Part shown: positions 8,995 to 16,707 of the stretch, in pieces
Position numbering within the stretch: position 1 is the first letter of the stretch
How the letters are laid out: each line of letters begins with the position of its first letter
Made by a program: the position numbers and the translations under genes
Assembly (NCBI RefSeq): GCF_019024285.1
Contig: NZ_WMKZ01000040.1
Coordinates: 1-32,319, forward strand
Source of the DNA: Alkalihalobacterium elongatum
GTDB taxonomy: Bacteria > Bacillota > Bacilli > Bacillales > Bacillaceae_F
Reading direction: 5' to 3'
DNA length: 32,319 bases
Notes under the pieces: model-generated
The model's database searches: none
Seen by the model: the letters and a program-made list of their open reading frames with translations, nothing else
Told to the model about the DNA's origin: nothing

Positions 8995-9072
8995 GACAAC
9001 GGTGCCAGGCACCTTTATCGCTACAGCGCATTAAAGGTGCCTGGCACCGTATGTAGGCACCGTATGTTTGTC
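8995..9072. repeat. REP-like palindromic element (GGTGCCAGGCACC)
   Basis: An 18-bp perfect inverted repeat, CGGTGCCAGGCACCTTTA at 9000-9017 and its complement at 9032-9049, surrounds a 14-bp loop. Each arm is itself nearly palindromic. A third partial copy (GGCACCGTATG) and an outer GACAA/TTGTC pair complete the element. GGTGCCTGGCACC hairpins are, from memory, dispersed extragenic repeats in many Firmicutes. Confidence 0.6.
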
Positions 9073-9074
9073 AT

Positions 9075-9230
9075 TTACTTCCTATCCCAAAAGCGCCGGT
9101 GATCAATAGCAGAGACAAACTCTTTTCCGAAGTTTGCCTCCAGAGTAACGAGCTCTAGCGTAATAAATACCAAAGCTAAAATGCTGCTGATACTTCCAAC
9201 TAGTTTAAATAAGAAAAGTTTGATTGCCAA
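9075..9230 (-). CDS. Short membrane-protein ORF, probably a remnant
   Basis: A 51-codon frame contains a hydrophobic stretch (KLFLFKLVGSISSILALVFI) and ends FGKEFVSAIDHRRFWDRK. The only start is a TTG without a ribosome binding site, and the frame begins right next to the groEL-type terminator at 9242-9286. It is best read as the surviving 3' part of an older gene located next to groEL. Function unknown. Confidence 0.3.
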   Translation of the reverse strand: MAIKLFLFKLVGSISSILALVFITLELVTLEANFGKEFVSAIDHRRFWDRK

Positions 9231-9241
9231 GTAACATATTT

Positions 9242-9286
9242 AAAAAAGAGGCTTCCTAAAGTTCAAAGAACTAATAGGAAGCCTCT
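9242..9286 (-). terminator. Terminator of the left groEL-tail copy
   Basis: A 12-bp perfect stem AGAGGCTTCCTA/TAGGAAGCCTCT has an inner AAGTTC/GAACT stem. On the minus strand it is followed by six U residues (complement of 9242-9247). The same AAGCCTCT hairpin stands at 12980-13020 at a similar distance from the other groEL tail. Confidence 0.8.
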
Positions 9287-9369
9287 AATGTTAAAGCCTT
9301 ATAGGGGGCAATTCACCCTTTTTGAGGCATGCAAGCAAAATCCCTATCATACCAAGGGACAATGCCAGT

Positions 9370-9477
9370 ATTACATCATGCCGCCCCTATGGTGGGCGTG
9401 TGTAATATCGTTAACGTGGTGTGCGTAGAGAACGATATATCAAGGTTTTGTTAAATTATGTCTGTAATATCTTTAAC
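9370..9477 (-). other. Putative attachment site 1: groEL 3'-end remnant with two integrase-arm-like repeats
   Basis: The minus strand reads GGGCGGCATGATGTAAT (complement of 9370-9386), the last codons of groEL (G-G-M-M-stop); the codons before it have decayed. On the plus strand TGTAATATCGTTAAC begins at 9401 and TGTAATATCTTTAAC at 9463, that is +31 and +93 from the core. The copy at 13095 has the same motif at exactly the same offsets. A groEL-type terminator lies 84 bp to the left. No further groEL sequence precedes the core, so this is an isolated tail, as left by site-specific integration. Confidence 0.7.
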
Positions 9478-9845
9478 GATAATTTACCATATAGAAACGT
9501 CGAGATGCTTTAAGATCATTTTCTATTGAATAGTATGGTTGTACTGCGTAACAATTGATTTTTTTCTGTTTATAGTTTTACTACAAAATAATCTCTTATT
9601 ATCAAATAAAACCTCAAACTACTATAGGACATTTTAAATTATTCCGTTGTAGATATATATACAGCAATAATAACATCAATATTTATAGACTTGGTTTACC
9701 AGTGTTCATAAAAGTATATTCGGATATTTAGCTATTTTCATCACTTGCATAAACGAAATTGATATGATTAATTTAATTATGCAATCTTAAATTTTTTTAT
9801 AATATCTCATTACAATCTACCTTCAGTTAGAAAGGGCGGCTTTAT
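9478..9845. other. AT-rich non-coding stretch upstream of the MerR gene
   Basis: No ORF with coding character. It holds TACTGCGTAACA at 9542-9553, one arm of a 12-bp inverted repeat whose other arm is at 12850-12861. I see no convincing promoter for the MerR gene. Confidence 0.5.
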
Positions 9846-10568
9846 ATGAGAACTAGTGAAATTGCTGAACTAGCACAGGTTCATCCTAATACAGTTCGAC
9901 TTTACGAGGAATGGCAATTTATATCTCCTGTTCCAAGAAAAGCAAATGGTTACAGAGATTATTCAGAACTTCATCTAAAACAAATGAAAATAGCTAGACT
10001 TGCTTTTAGACAAGAATTCATTCAAAGTAACTTACGAAAAAAGGCAACAAGAATTGTGCAACTTAGCGGTCGTAAAGAGTTCAAAGGAAGCTTACAAGCA
10101 GCGGAATCCTATTTAGTCTATTTGCAAACAGAATATAATTATTCTTTAGAAGCAATCGAAACGGTTGAACAGTTATTAAAAAACAAACCAATTACATTTA
10201 AAACATATTCACACCAATCTGTTGCTGCGAAGCTTCAACTAACGGAAGAAACATTACGAAATTGGGAACGAAACGGTTTATTTTCTGTTGAAAGAAATAC
10301 ACAGAATCGTAGAATTTATACAGAGCGTGATTTACAAAAATTACTCATTATTCGGACGTTACGCAGTGCACACTTTTCGATTACAAGCATCGCCCATTTA
10401 TTTCATGAAATGGAAAATACAAAGGGAAATACAGATATAATGCATACATTACTGTCTCCAAAATTTACAACCGAATTTTTTCATGTAACAGACGATTTAA
10501 TAAATCAATTAAAAATAGCCATGAAAGATGTAAAATCAATCATCACTATTTTAAAAGAATTACAATAA
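9846..10568 (+). CDS. Tandem MerR-type transcriptional regulator
   Basis: A 240-residue protein with two winged-helix MerR domains. The first (residues 1-70) begins MRTSEIAELAQVHPNTVRLY with the wing around KANGYRDYSELH. The second (about 122-195) runs from YSHQSVAAKLQLTEETLRNW to NRRIYTERDLQKL. No cysteine-based metal site is evident, so the signal is unknown. AAAGGGCGG precedes the ATG at about 8 nt. Its 3' end overlaps the HelD-like gene by 9 bp in convergent orientation, which may couple the two genes through antisense transcription. A role in controlling the neighbouring helicase or a drug response is inference from position only. Confidence 0.8.
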   Translation: MRTSEIAELAQVHPNTVRLYEEWQFISPVPRKANGYRDYSELHLKQMKIARLAFRQEFIQSNLRKKATRIVQLSGRKEFKGSLQAAESYLVYLQTEYNYSLEAIETVEQLLKNKPITFKTYSHQSVAAKLQLTEETLRNWERNGLFSVERNTQNRRIYTERDLQKLLIIRTLRSAHFSITSIAHLFHEMENTKGNTDIMHTLLSPKFTTEFFHVTDDLINQLKIAMKDVKSIITILKELQ

Positions 10569-12581
10569 GCTTGAAGGAGCATTGCCATCCACTAATACAG
10601 TTAGTTCGTGCATCGCCCTTGTTGCCCCAATATAAAGTAACCCACGCTCAAATGTAGTTTTGTAATTGGTGTCGTTGACAAAAGGTAAAATGACGGCATC
10701 AAACTCTAGGCCCTTGGCATACTGAATTGTAGTTAAGATGATGCCCGTTTCAAACGTTTCCGTCTGGCCATCTAGTATTGTAAAAGCTATGTTCAACTTG
10801 TTCTGCAAGACTTGTAAATCCTTTTCTGTCTTACAGATGATAGCTGTAGATTTATAATCATTCTGTGCGTACTCATGGACTTGTTTCATCATTTGTTCAA
10901 GTGATATATACGTTAATTCATTCGGTTCTTTTCCATGTCTTGCAATAGGATGAATTTCGCCACTTCGCATAAACTTTTTAGCATACATGGCAATTTCATA
11001 CGATGACCGATACGTTGTTGTTAGTTCTACATATTCTACATTAGTAAATATGCCTTCAAATCCCTCTTTTGAAATGGTTTTGTACGGCAAGAGTGCCTGA
11101 CTAAAGTCTCCAATGATAGTCCGCTTACAACTAAATACCTTTGACAATACTGCATATTGAATAGGTGTATAATCTTGCATCTCATCTAACACAAAATGCT
11201 GGACAAGCTCATACTTCTTAATCCCTTTATAATAAATCTGTACATATAAGTAAGGGTACACATCATTAAATTCAAAATGCTTTTTTGAAAACATAAATGA
11301 ACACTCTCCAAGCGTTTCGCTAAAAGCACGATAAATAGCAAGTGGCGATGTGTACAGAAGCCGATTTTTTAAGCGTTTCACAATTTCATTTTTACTTGGA
11401 ATTTTCCCTTCTCTCATACGCTTCGCTTTTAGTAATTGAAGAATATCCTCTGTCATAAGCTCTAAACGAGTGACAACCGGTTCTTTTCTATACTGAAGGA
11501 AACGGCCTTGTAAATAATCTGCTGGTAACGCTACACCGGCAATGGAGATCGTTTCGTTTTTGAGCAACTTCGAATCTAATTCATACAAATAAGATTGTAA
11601 TTTTTCAACAAAAGGGTAATCCCCCTTGAGTTTAGCACGAGTAGCTAACGCCCCATTCGGATTCGATAAAATCACTTTCGTTTCTTCCTGAAATGGTGTA
11701 AACGTAACAGCCGTTGGTAATAAATGACTGGTAAGCTCGTCCAATGTAAAGGAACGAATTGGCTCTTCGCCAAGCTCTGGCAAGACGGATGAAATATAAT
11801 CTCCAAACACTTTATTTGGCGACAAAATAAAAATACGTTCTGGTTTTAACGTATCACGGAATTTATATAAATAATAAGCGATTCGGTGCAGGGCTACAGC
11901 AGTTTTCCCTGATCCTGCTACCCCTTGAATGATGACATTATACGCGGATTCATTACGCACAATTCTATTTTGTGCACGTTGAATCGATGTGACTATAGTC
12001 TTCATCTTTTCACTTGAATGCTGATTCAATGTTTGCTGCAAGACTTCATCTTGTATCGTTAACGAACTATCCAGCACAAATTGAAGCTTAGAATTTTCAA
12101 TTTTAATCTGACGTTTCCCAGTAAGTTCACCGTCAAATCGTTGTTCCATCGCAACATAATACGCCTGGCCGATTTCAAATTCATAATATAGATTACAAAC
12201 AGGCGCGCGCCAATCATAGATCATCGGGGTCCCTTCTTCATCCGTAAAACCAAAACGCCCAATATAGAATGTTTCTGTTTCATTCGGAGAGTCTCCAAGA
12301 TATAAAAAGTCAAACCGACCAAAATAGGGGGACTCAATCAGCTTTTTTATTTGCTCTCGTTCAATTACTTGTGCAAATCCTTGCTTGTCAATCATACTTA
12401 AGGTTTGTTGGTAATCATACATTTCGAACTTATCGAGTTCACTTTTATAGTCAATCATATATTTTTGTAAATCTTTAAATTTGTGATCTTGATCTTTTAT
12501 ATTTGATGAAAGTTTTTTATATGCTTTTTTTAATTTAGTTAGAGTTTCCCCCAGATAAGTAATTTCGTTTGTATCCATCAT
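10560..12581 (-). CDS. HelD-like superfamily 1 helicase (RNA polymerase recycling motor)
   Basis: A 673-residue protein of the HelD family, which removes RNA polymerase from DNA and, in some lineages, protects it from rifamycins. The N-terminal 60 residues are a charged coiled coil, as in HelD arms inserted into polymerase channels. The SF1 core has Walker A GVAGSGKT at 220-227, Walker B in VLDEMQDYTP, motif V in IQYAKGLEFDAVILPF and motif VI in LYIGATRAMHEL. It is about 100 residues shorter than the main B. subtilis HelD (about 774), so it is probably an extra paralogue. The ATG has AAGGAGGG at 6-7 nt. Located in island 1 and convergent with a MerR-type gene. Confidence 0.85.
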   Translation of the reverse strand: MMDTNEITYLGETLTKLKKAYKKLSSNIKDQDHKFKDLQKYMIDYKSELDKFEMYDYQQTLSMIDKQGFAQVIEREQIKKLIESPYFGRFDFLYLGDSPNETETFYIGRFGFTDEEGTPMIYDWRAPVCNLYYEFEIGQAYYVAMEQRFDGELTGKRQIKIENSKLQFVLDSSLTIQDEVLQQTLNQHSSEKMKTIVTSIQRAQNRIVRNESAYNVIIQGVAGSGKTAVALHRIAYYLYKFRDTLKPERIFILSPNKVFGDYISSVLPELGEEPIRSFTLDELTSHLLPTAVTFTPFQEETKVILSNPNGALATRAKLKGDYPFVEKLQSYLYELDSKLLKNETISIAGVALPADYLQGRFLQYRKEPVVTRLELMTEDILQLLKAKRMREGKIPSKNEIVKRLKNRLLYTSPLAIYRAFSETLGECSFMFSKKHFEFNDVYPYLYVQIYYKGIKKYELVQHFVLDEMQDYTPIQYAVLSKVFSCKRTIIGDFSQALLPYKTISKEGFEGIFTNVEYVELTTTYRSSYEIAMYAKKFMRSGEIHPIARHGKEPNELTYISLEQMMKQVHEYAQNDYKSTAIICKTEKDLQVLQNKLNIAFTILDGQTETFETGIILTTIQYAKGLEFDAVILPFVNDTNYKTTFERGLLYIGATRAMHELTVLVDGNAPSSLL

Positions 12582-12979
12582 GAAATTCCCTCCTTTTGAA
12601 GTGTAACACCAAGTTTAACAAAAAAAATCTCGCTGGTGTTTATATGGAGGGTTATGATTTTTCTTAAGTTTATAAGTCCAATTATGATGAGTAAAAATCC
12701 ATAATTTACAGAACCATAAAAAAATACAATATAGTATAAATCAGAACTTAGCCTTTCATTTTCAAATGTATAGATTTCTTCTATGTCTAATCTATACATT
12801 AACCTTAATTTTAAAATTTTTTTATAAGTCTCTTAAAATGAAGACATTTTGTTACGCAGTAATAGTATTACGTAATACAGGAGTTACTCCACAGTTTGTT
12901 TCTTTTAGAGAAAACTTATCTAATCAAAGGTGGTACTTTTACATGACTATAATCATGCCCGTTCGAAACAAGAATTAAA

Positions 12980-13020
12980 AGAGACTACTCAAAAGTTTAA
13001 TCAACTAATGAGAAGCCTCT
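12980..13020. terminator. Terminator of the second groEL-tail copy
   Basis: AGAGACTACTCA pairs with TGAGAAGCCTCT with one mismatch and one wobble. U tracts lie on both sides (TTTTATTTT on plus, TTTTAATTC on minus), so it can work in both directions. It lies 75 bp left of the groEL-tail core, matching the layout at 9242-9386. Confidence 0.7.
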
Positions 13021-13094
13021 TTTATTTTCATTATGTTAGCATTTTGTTAGAAAATCACTTCAAAACCCTTATATATCAAGGGGTGAAGCGGCTT

Positions 13095-13196
13095 ATTACA
13101 TCATGCCGCCCATACCTTACTAATCTGTAACATCTTTAACTTATATTTACGAACCTGCGGTATTAGTAGGTTTTTTAATATACTACTTGTAACATC
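13095..13196 (-). other. Putative attachment site 2: groEL 3'-end remnant with two integrase-arm-like repeats
   Basis: The minus strand reads GGTATGGGCGGCATGATG then TAAT (complement of 13095-13116), which translates to G-M-G-G-M-M-stop, the standard GroEL C-terminus. Upstream codons are not groEL. TGTAACATCTTTAAC begins at 13126 (+31) and TGTAACATC at 13188 (+93), the same geometry as at 9370. I read it as the left end of the island that carries the defence genes. Confidence 0.75.
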
Positions 13197-13364
13197 ATAT
13201 ACCACTTTTAACAGCTTTTTATAGGATTACGTTAAACTAATGTTAAATTTAACATAAGAGACTATGCAATAATTAAATATTTAATAATTTATGATATTAT
13301 TCTCCTTGGTGTATCAGAAGGGGTTTTATCAATTAAGATTTATACCTCTTTGGAGTGGAATATT

Positions 13365-16172
13365 TTATTTTATTTTTACTACCTTTGGACCTTCCTCTGT
13401 GTAACCAGTAATATTATATTGAACTATACCTCTATTTCTCATCTTAATTGCAACTAACTGTGCAAAATCTTCATTATGAGTTGATATAACAATGTGTTTA
13501 TCGTTATATCTAGAATCCATTATTGCTCTAATTACGTCTATTAATGCAAGAATATTTACATCATCCATACTTTGAATTGGATCATCTAAGAACAACTGCT
13601 GTAGTTTACTATACCGCTGAGTTAACCCTAAGCCAAAAAAGATACTTAGAGCAAGAATGTTTAATTGTGCTGTACTGAACATTTGATCTAAATAAAGCTC
13701 AATTTTATCGTCTAGTTGTGTTTCACCAATGAAATTTGTCCCTCTCTCTGTATTAGTAATATGTAACTTTTTATGAAATGGGTGGGGATTTATAGTTTCA
13801 TAAACCCAACTAATTATTGGATGCTTCTCTAGCCGTTCCTTTACTACTCGTCTTTGTTGACCGAGTAATTTACCATGAACATCATTTATTTCTTGACGAT
13901 ATTGATCTAATAGAACTTTCTTTTGAGATAGGTTTGTTATTTTATTCGATAAATTATCAAATTCTTTCAAACCAGACTCATACTCAACAGGAATTTTAAA
14001 CTTGCTTATTTCGTTCAATTTTTCAAGGATTCTATTAATAATTTCATCTTCAGCATTAATATTCTCGATATTGAGTGTTATATCAACTTCAGTATATTGA
14101 TTAACTTTTCCCCCTTTTAAAAGGGTTATTTCATTTTCAATCTCTGTTAAGGAAACAGTGTTTTTTAATATATCAAATTTTTCACTATTAAGTTTAAACC
14201 ATTCTTCTTTATTTATTATAAACTTTTCCAATTTCCCTTTTTCTATTACATTTAGGGTTTGATCTATTCCGAACAATGCATTTATTGATTCAATTAGTTT
14301 ATTGTATTTATTGGATTCGACTTCAATCTCTTTCTTATGTTTTTGTAGTTCCGCATCGAATTCATTTATTTTGTTATTTATTTGTTCTTCTATCATTTCA
14401 AAGATAGAAACAAATTCATCCTTAATATTAACCAACTTATTTGCTAATTGTTCTAATACTTCTTTCTTTAATGAACTCTGTAATGATTTTATATCCTCAA
14501 TAATCTCACTTTCTTTGGTAGAAAGTTCTTCAATTTCTTTACTTCCTGATGAAGAAGTAGTATCAACAATTGCTAAAATCTTTTCAGAAATACTGGAATC
14601 AGGCTCCCAGTTATTAACCTTTACATTATACTTAGCATCTGAAAAATCATCATTTAAGCACACCGGACAATTATTAATATCAGCGTTTTCTATTAGAAGT
14701 TTCTTAACCTGAGAGAGTACTTGTTGGTACTCAGTATTAAGTTCTGAAACCACACTTTTTGTCTTTCGAATTTCTTCTAAACTGGATTTCTTTTGATTAA
14801 TCTTTACCTGATATTCATCATAGTTTTTTCTAATTAAATTAAACCATTCTGTATTAGTATTTTTAATCTCATTATCATTTAACAAATCTTTAAATTCCGT
14901 ATTAAAAGATACCCATCTTGAAAGTTCTTTCTCAAACTCTTTCCACAAATCTTCTTTTATTTTTAAGTCAGTCATTTTTATGTAAAAAGTTAAATTTGAG
15001 AAAGTATTTTTATATGCAATTAATTTATTTAACGTCTTCTCAAACTTCTTTTTTGAATCAGAAGAATGTTTTTTTCCACCTTTTAATTCTTCTAATTTCG
15101 CTTGTAGCTCGTCAATATTGTTCTCTAATAGTTTCTTAGCATGTTCAGAATTTTGGATTTTTATTTTAGCTGTGTTTAAGACTTTTAGTGTTTCTAATTT
15201 ATTTTTTATACGACCTAATTCTTCCCTTTTAGCCAAGTTACTCTCTTTATGAGCTGCCAATTTCGTTTGTGAAAAGCTTACATTCTGGAGAAAAGAAACA
15301 CAATTTTCAATATTAATCTTATTATGGAGAATAAGTGAATCAACTTCTAGTTTTTTACTTAATTCAATATTATCATTTATGATTTTTTCTATTAACTTAT
15401 AGTAATCCTGCAGTGAATTTAGATATTCTTCCAAATTACCAAAATCAAGATTTCTTATAAATTTCTCTATTTCTCTCTGAGACGTTTGGTATTCACCAAT
15501 TTTTTTATCTAAGTCACTTTTTTTCTTAGAAATGGAATTTCCTGCATTTATGTATTTTTGTACCTCAAGAAATAATGCATTTAACTCCTCTTCTTGTAAT
15601 AACTGCATAAAAATCTCTCTTCTTTTTGCTGGTGAATTATGTCTTAAAAAATCACTAATACTTTCCTGACCAAGCATATGTGTATGGAAGAAAACATCTA
15701 TATTTTTTGCCTTTAAAATAAACTGTTTTAATATTTGTTCGTTGGTAACCTCATTTAATTTATCGTAACCCATTAGAACCGTAGATTTATACAACCTATC
15801 TTTATCAGTAGTTCGAAGTATATTACTATTACTTTTTCTAATTATTCTCAAACCATTACTAAAAATTAGCTCTACATATATCTCTCTCTTTGTAGAATTA
15901 CCGTGAATTGGATGGTAAAACTTAAGGTAATGACTCCTTTTAAGCTCATTTACTCGGTAAGTATTATCTTCATAAAATTTTTCTAATCTATATACATTAT
16001 CGGTTAAACACCACTCTATTGCCTCATAAAAGGAAGTTTTCCCAAAACCATTATAACCTTTAAAAATAACTAAAGGAGCTTCCAAATCATCATATACGTA
16101 GCATCTATCTTCTCTATCAAGATTTTCACCGTATCCTCTAAAATTTTTAATCTTTACACAAGAAAGATACAT
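13365..16172 (-). CDS. Rad50/SMC-like ATPase of a Lamassu (ABC-3C) defence operon
   Basis: A 935-residue SMC-type ATPase, the LmuB/DdmC-like subunit. The N-terminal half has the FRGYG motif and Walker A GYNGFGKTS at 39-47, with the Q-loop in HMLGQESISDFL (Gln169). Long coiled coils at about 200-500 and 540-770 flank CPVC at 502-505, a Rad50-type zinc hook. The C-terminal half has a degenerate signature (STAQLNILALSIF), Walker B/D-loop LFLDDPIQSMDD and H-loop VISTHNED. Such subunits are thought to sense foreign DNA ends or structures and then release the nuclease. The start is 1 bp after the previous stop, with GGAGG at 7 nt. It is the last gene of a three-gene operon. Confidence 0.85.
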   Translation of the reverse strand: MYLSCVKIKNFRGYGENLDREDRCYVYDDLEAPLVIFKGYNGFGKTSFYEAIEWCLTDNVYRLEKFYEDNTYRVNELKRSHYLKFYHPIHGNSTKREIYVELIFSNGLRIIRKSNSNILRTTDKDRLYKSTVLMGYDKLNEVTNEQILKQFILKAKNIDVFFHTHMLGQESISDFLRHNSPAKRREIFMQLLQEEELNALFLEVQKYINAGNSISKKKSDLDKKIGEYQTSQREIEKFIRNLDFGNLEEYLNSLQDYYKLIEKIINDNIELSKKLEVDSLILHNKINIENCVSFLQNVSFSQTKLAAHKESNLAKREELGRIKNKLETLKVLNTAKIKIQNSEHAKKLLENNIDELQAKLEELKGGKKHSSDSKKKFEKTLNKLIAYKNTFSNLTFYIKMTDLKIKEDLWKEFEKELSRWVSFNTEFKDLLNDNEIKNTNTEWFNLIRKNYDEYQVKINQKKSSLEEIRKTKSVVSELNTEYQQVLSQVKKLLIENADINNCPVCLNDDFSDAKYNVKVNNWEPDSSISEKILAIVDTTSSSGSKEIEELSTKESEIIEDIKSLQSSLKKEVLEQLANKLVNIKDEFVSIFEMIEEQINNKINEFDAELQKHKKEIEVESNKYNKLIESINALFGIDQTLNVIEKGKLEKFIINKEEWFKLNSEKFDILKNTVSLTEIENEITLLKGGKVNQYTEVDITLNIENINAEDEIINRILEKLNEISKFKIPVEYESGLKEFDNLSNKITNLSQKKVLLDQYRQEINDVHGKLLGQQRRVVKERLEKHPIISWVYETINPHPFHKKLHITNTERGTNFIGETQLDDKIELYLDQMFSTAQLNILALSIFFGLGLTQRYSKLQQLFLDDPIQSMDDVNILALIDVIRAIMDSRYNDKHIVISTHNEDFAQLVAIKMRNRGIVQYNITGYTEEGPKVVKIK

Positions 16173-16173
16173 A

Positions 16174-16704
16174 CTAATCCTCCTTAATTAAGTTATCTAT
16201 ATTTTTTATAAGTGTTCTAACAGAATCAAGATTAATTGATTCTTTGTCTTCATCATTTGCTATTGTAGGAAATGTATTTAATATTCTTTCTGGGAAAATT
16301 AATTGATCGAACTTTTGTTTTAAATCATCACCATGTTCATATTGTATAATTATTTTTCTTGCGATAAATCTATCTCTTTCATACTCAGATACACTAGCAG
16401 GGTTGAATACTTGGTCTTCTGAATTAACCTTATGTAAACCTATTACATACATATCCCAAAGAAACTTTGACATTGGAATTTTTTCATTTTGAACAAACTC
16501 TTTATTATTTTGATTGTTAATTTTATCCATAATTTTCCTTCTGAGCCCTGGTAACCGTGTAATGACTGAATCTAAGTCTTTCAACAATTCTATTTCACAA
16601 ATAATAAGGATTTTATCCTTATCTAAATTGCATACCCTACAATTCGGTAATTCTTCAAAGAATATAATATTGGCTAGACCCAGCCCTTTAATTACTTCAT
16701 CCAT
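16174..16704 (-). CDS. Small middle subunit of the Lamassu/ABC-3C operon
   Basis: A 176-residue, mostly helical soluble protein (MDEVIKGLGLANIIFFEELP) without catalytic motifs. Its place between a Cap4-like nuclease gene and an SMC-like ATPase gene, and its size, fit LmuC/DdmB or the 'middle component' of ABC-three-component systems. This subunit is thought to bridge nuclease and ATPase. It contains CRVC at 23-26 but no second cysteine pair. The ATG is 3 nt after the upstream stop and has AAGGGAAAA in front. The assignment rests mainly on context; the sequence alone would not identify it. Confidence 0.7.
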   Translation of the reverse strand: MDEVIKGLGLANIIFFEELPNCRVCNLDKDKILIICEIELLKDLDSVITRLPGLRRKIMDKINNQNNKEFVQNEKIPMSKFLWDMYVIGLHKVNSEDQVFNPASVSEYERDRFIARKIIIQYEHGDDLKQKFDQLIFPERILNTFPTIANDEDKESINLDSVRTLIKNIDNLIKED

Positions 16705-16707
16705 ATT

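Larger units (their letters stand above)
9542..12861. repeat. 12-bp inverted repeat bracketing the MerR-HelD pair
   Basis: TACTGCGTAACA at 9542-9553 and its exact complement TGTTACGCAGTA at 12850-12861 face each other across about 3.3 kb. The arms lie 172 bp and 234 bp inside the two groEL-tail sites. No transposase lies between them. It could be a terminal repeat or a regulatory site, or chance. Confidence 0.4.
12582..13364. other. Non-coding region between island 1 and the Lamassu operon
   Basis: Contains the right arm of the 12-bp inverted repeat (12850-12861), a bidirectional terminator (12980-13020) and attachment site 2 (13095-13196). Short frames here lack ribosome binding sites or run across the groEL tail. 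GGTTTTTTAATAT near 13170 follows only a weak stem. Confidence 0.6.

Noticed and set aside
9387-9845. tRNA gene as the integration site
   Set aside because: No tRNA-like cloverleaf or T-arm sequence was found near either boundary; the groEL tail explains the duplication better.
12578-12799. 73-codon minus-strand frame overlapping the HelD start (ATGA)
   Set aside because: Only a poorly placed AAGG precedes the start (3 nt away). The HelD ribosome binding site lies within its end and the product matches nothing I know. The one hydrophobic stretch keeps it possible but unsupported.
12930-13130. 66-codon plus-strand frame
   Set aside because: It runs through the terminator hairpin and the groEL-tail core, both better explained in other ways.
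14302-14712. 136-codon plus-strand frame with a serine/leucine-rich product
   Set aside because: It is antisense to the coiled-coil part of the SMC-like ATPase gene, and its composition is that of a complementary-strand shadow.
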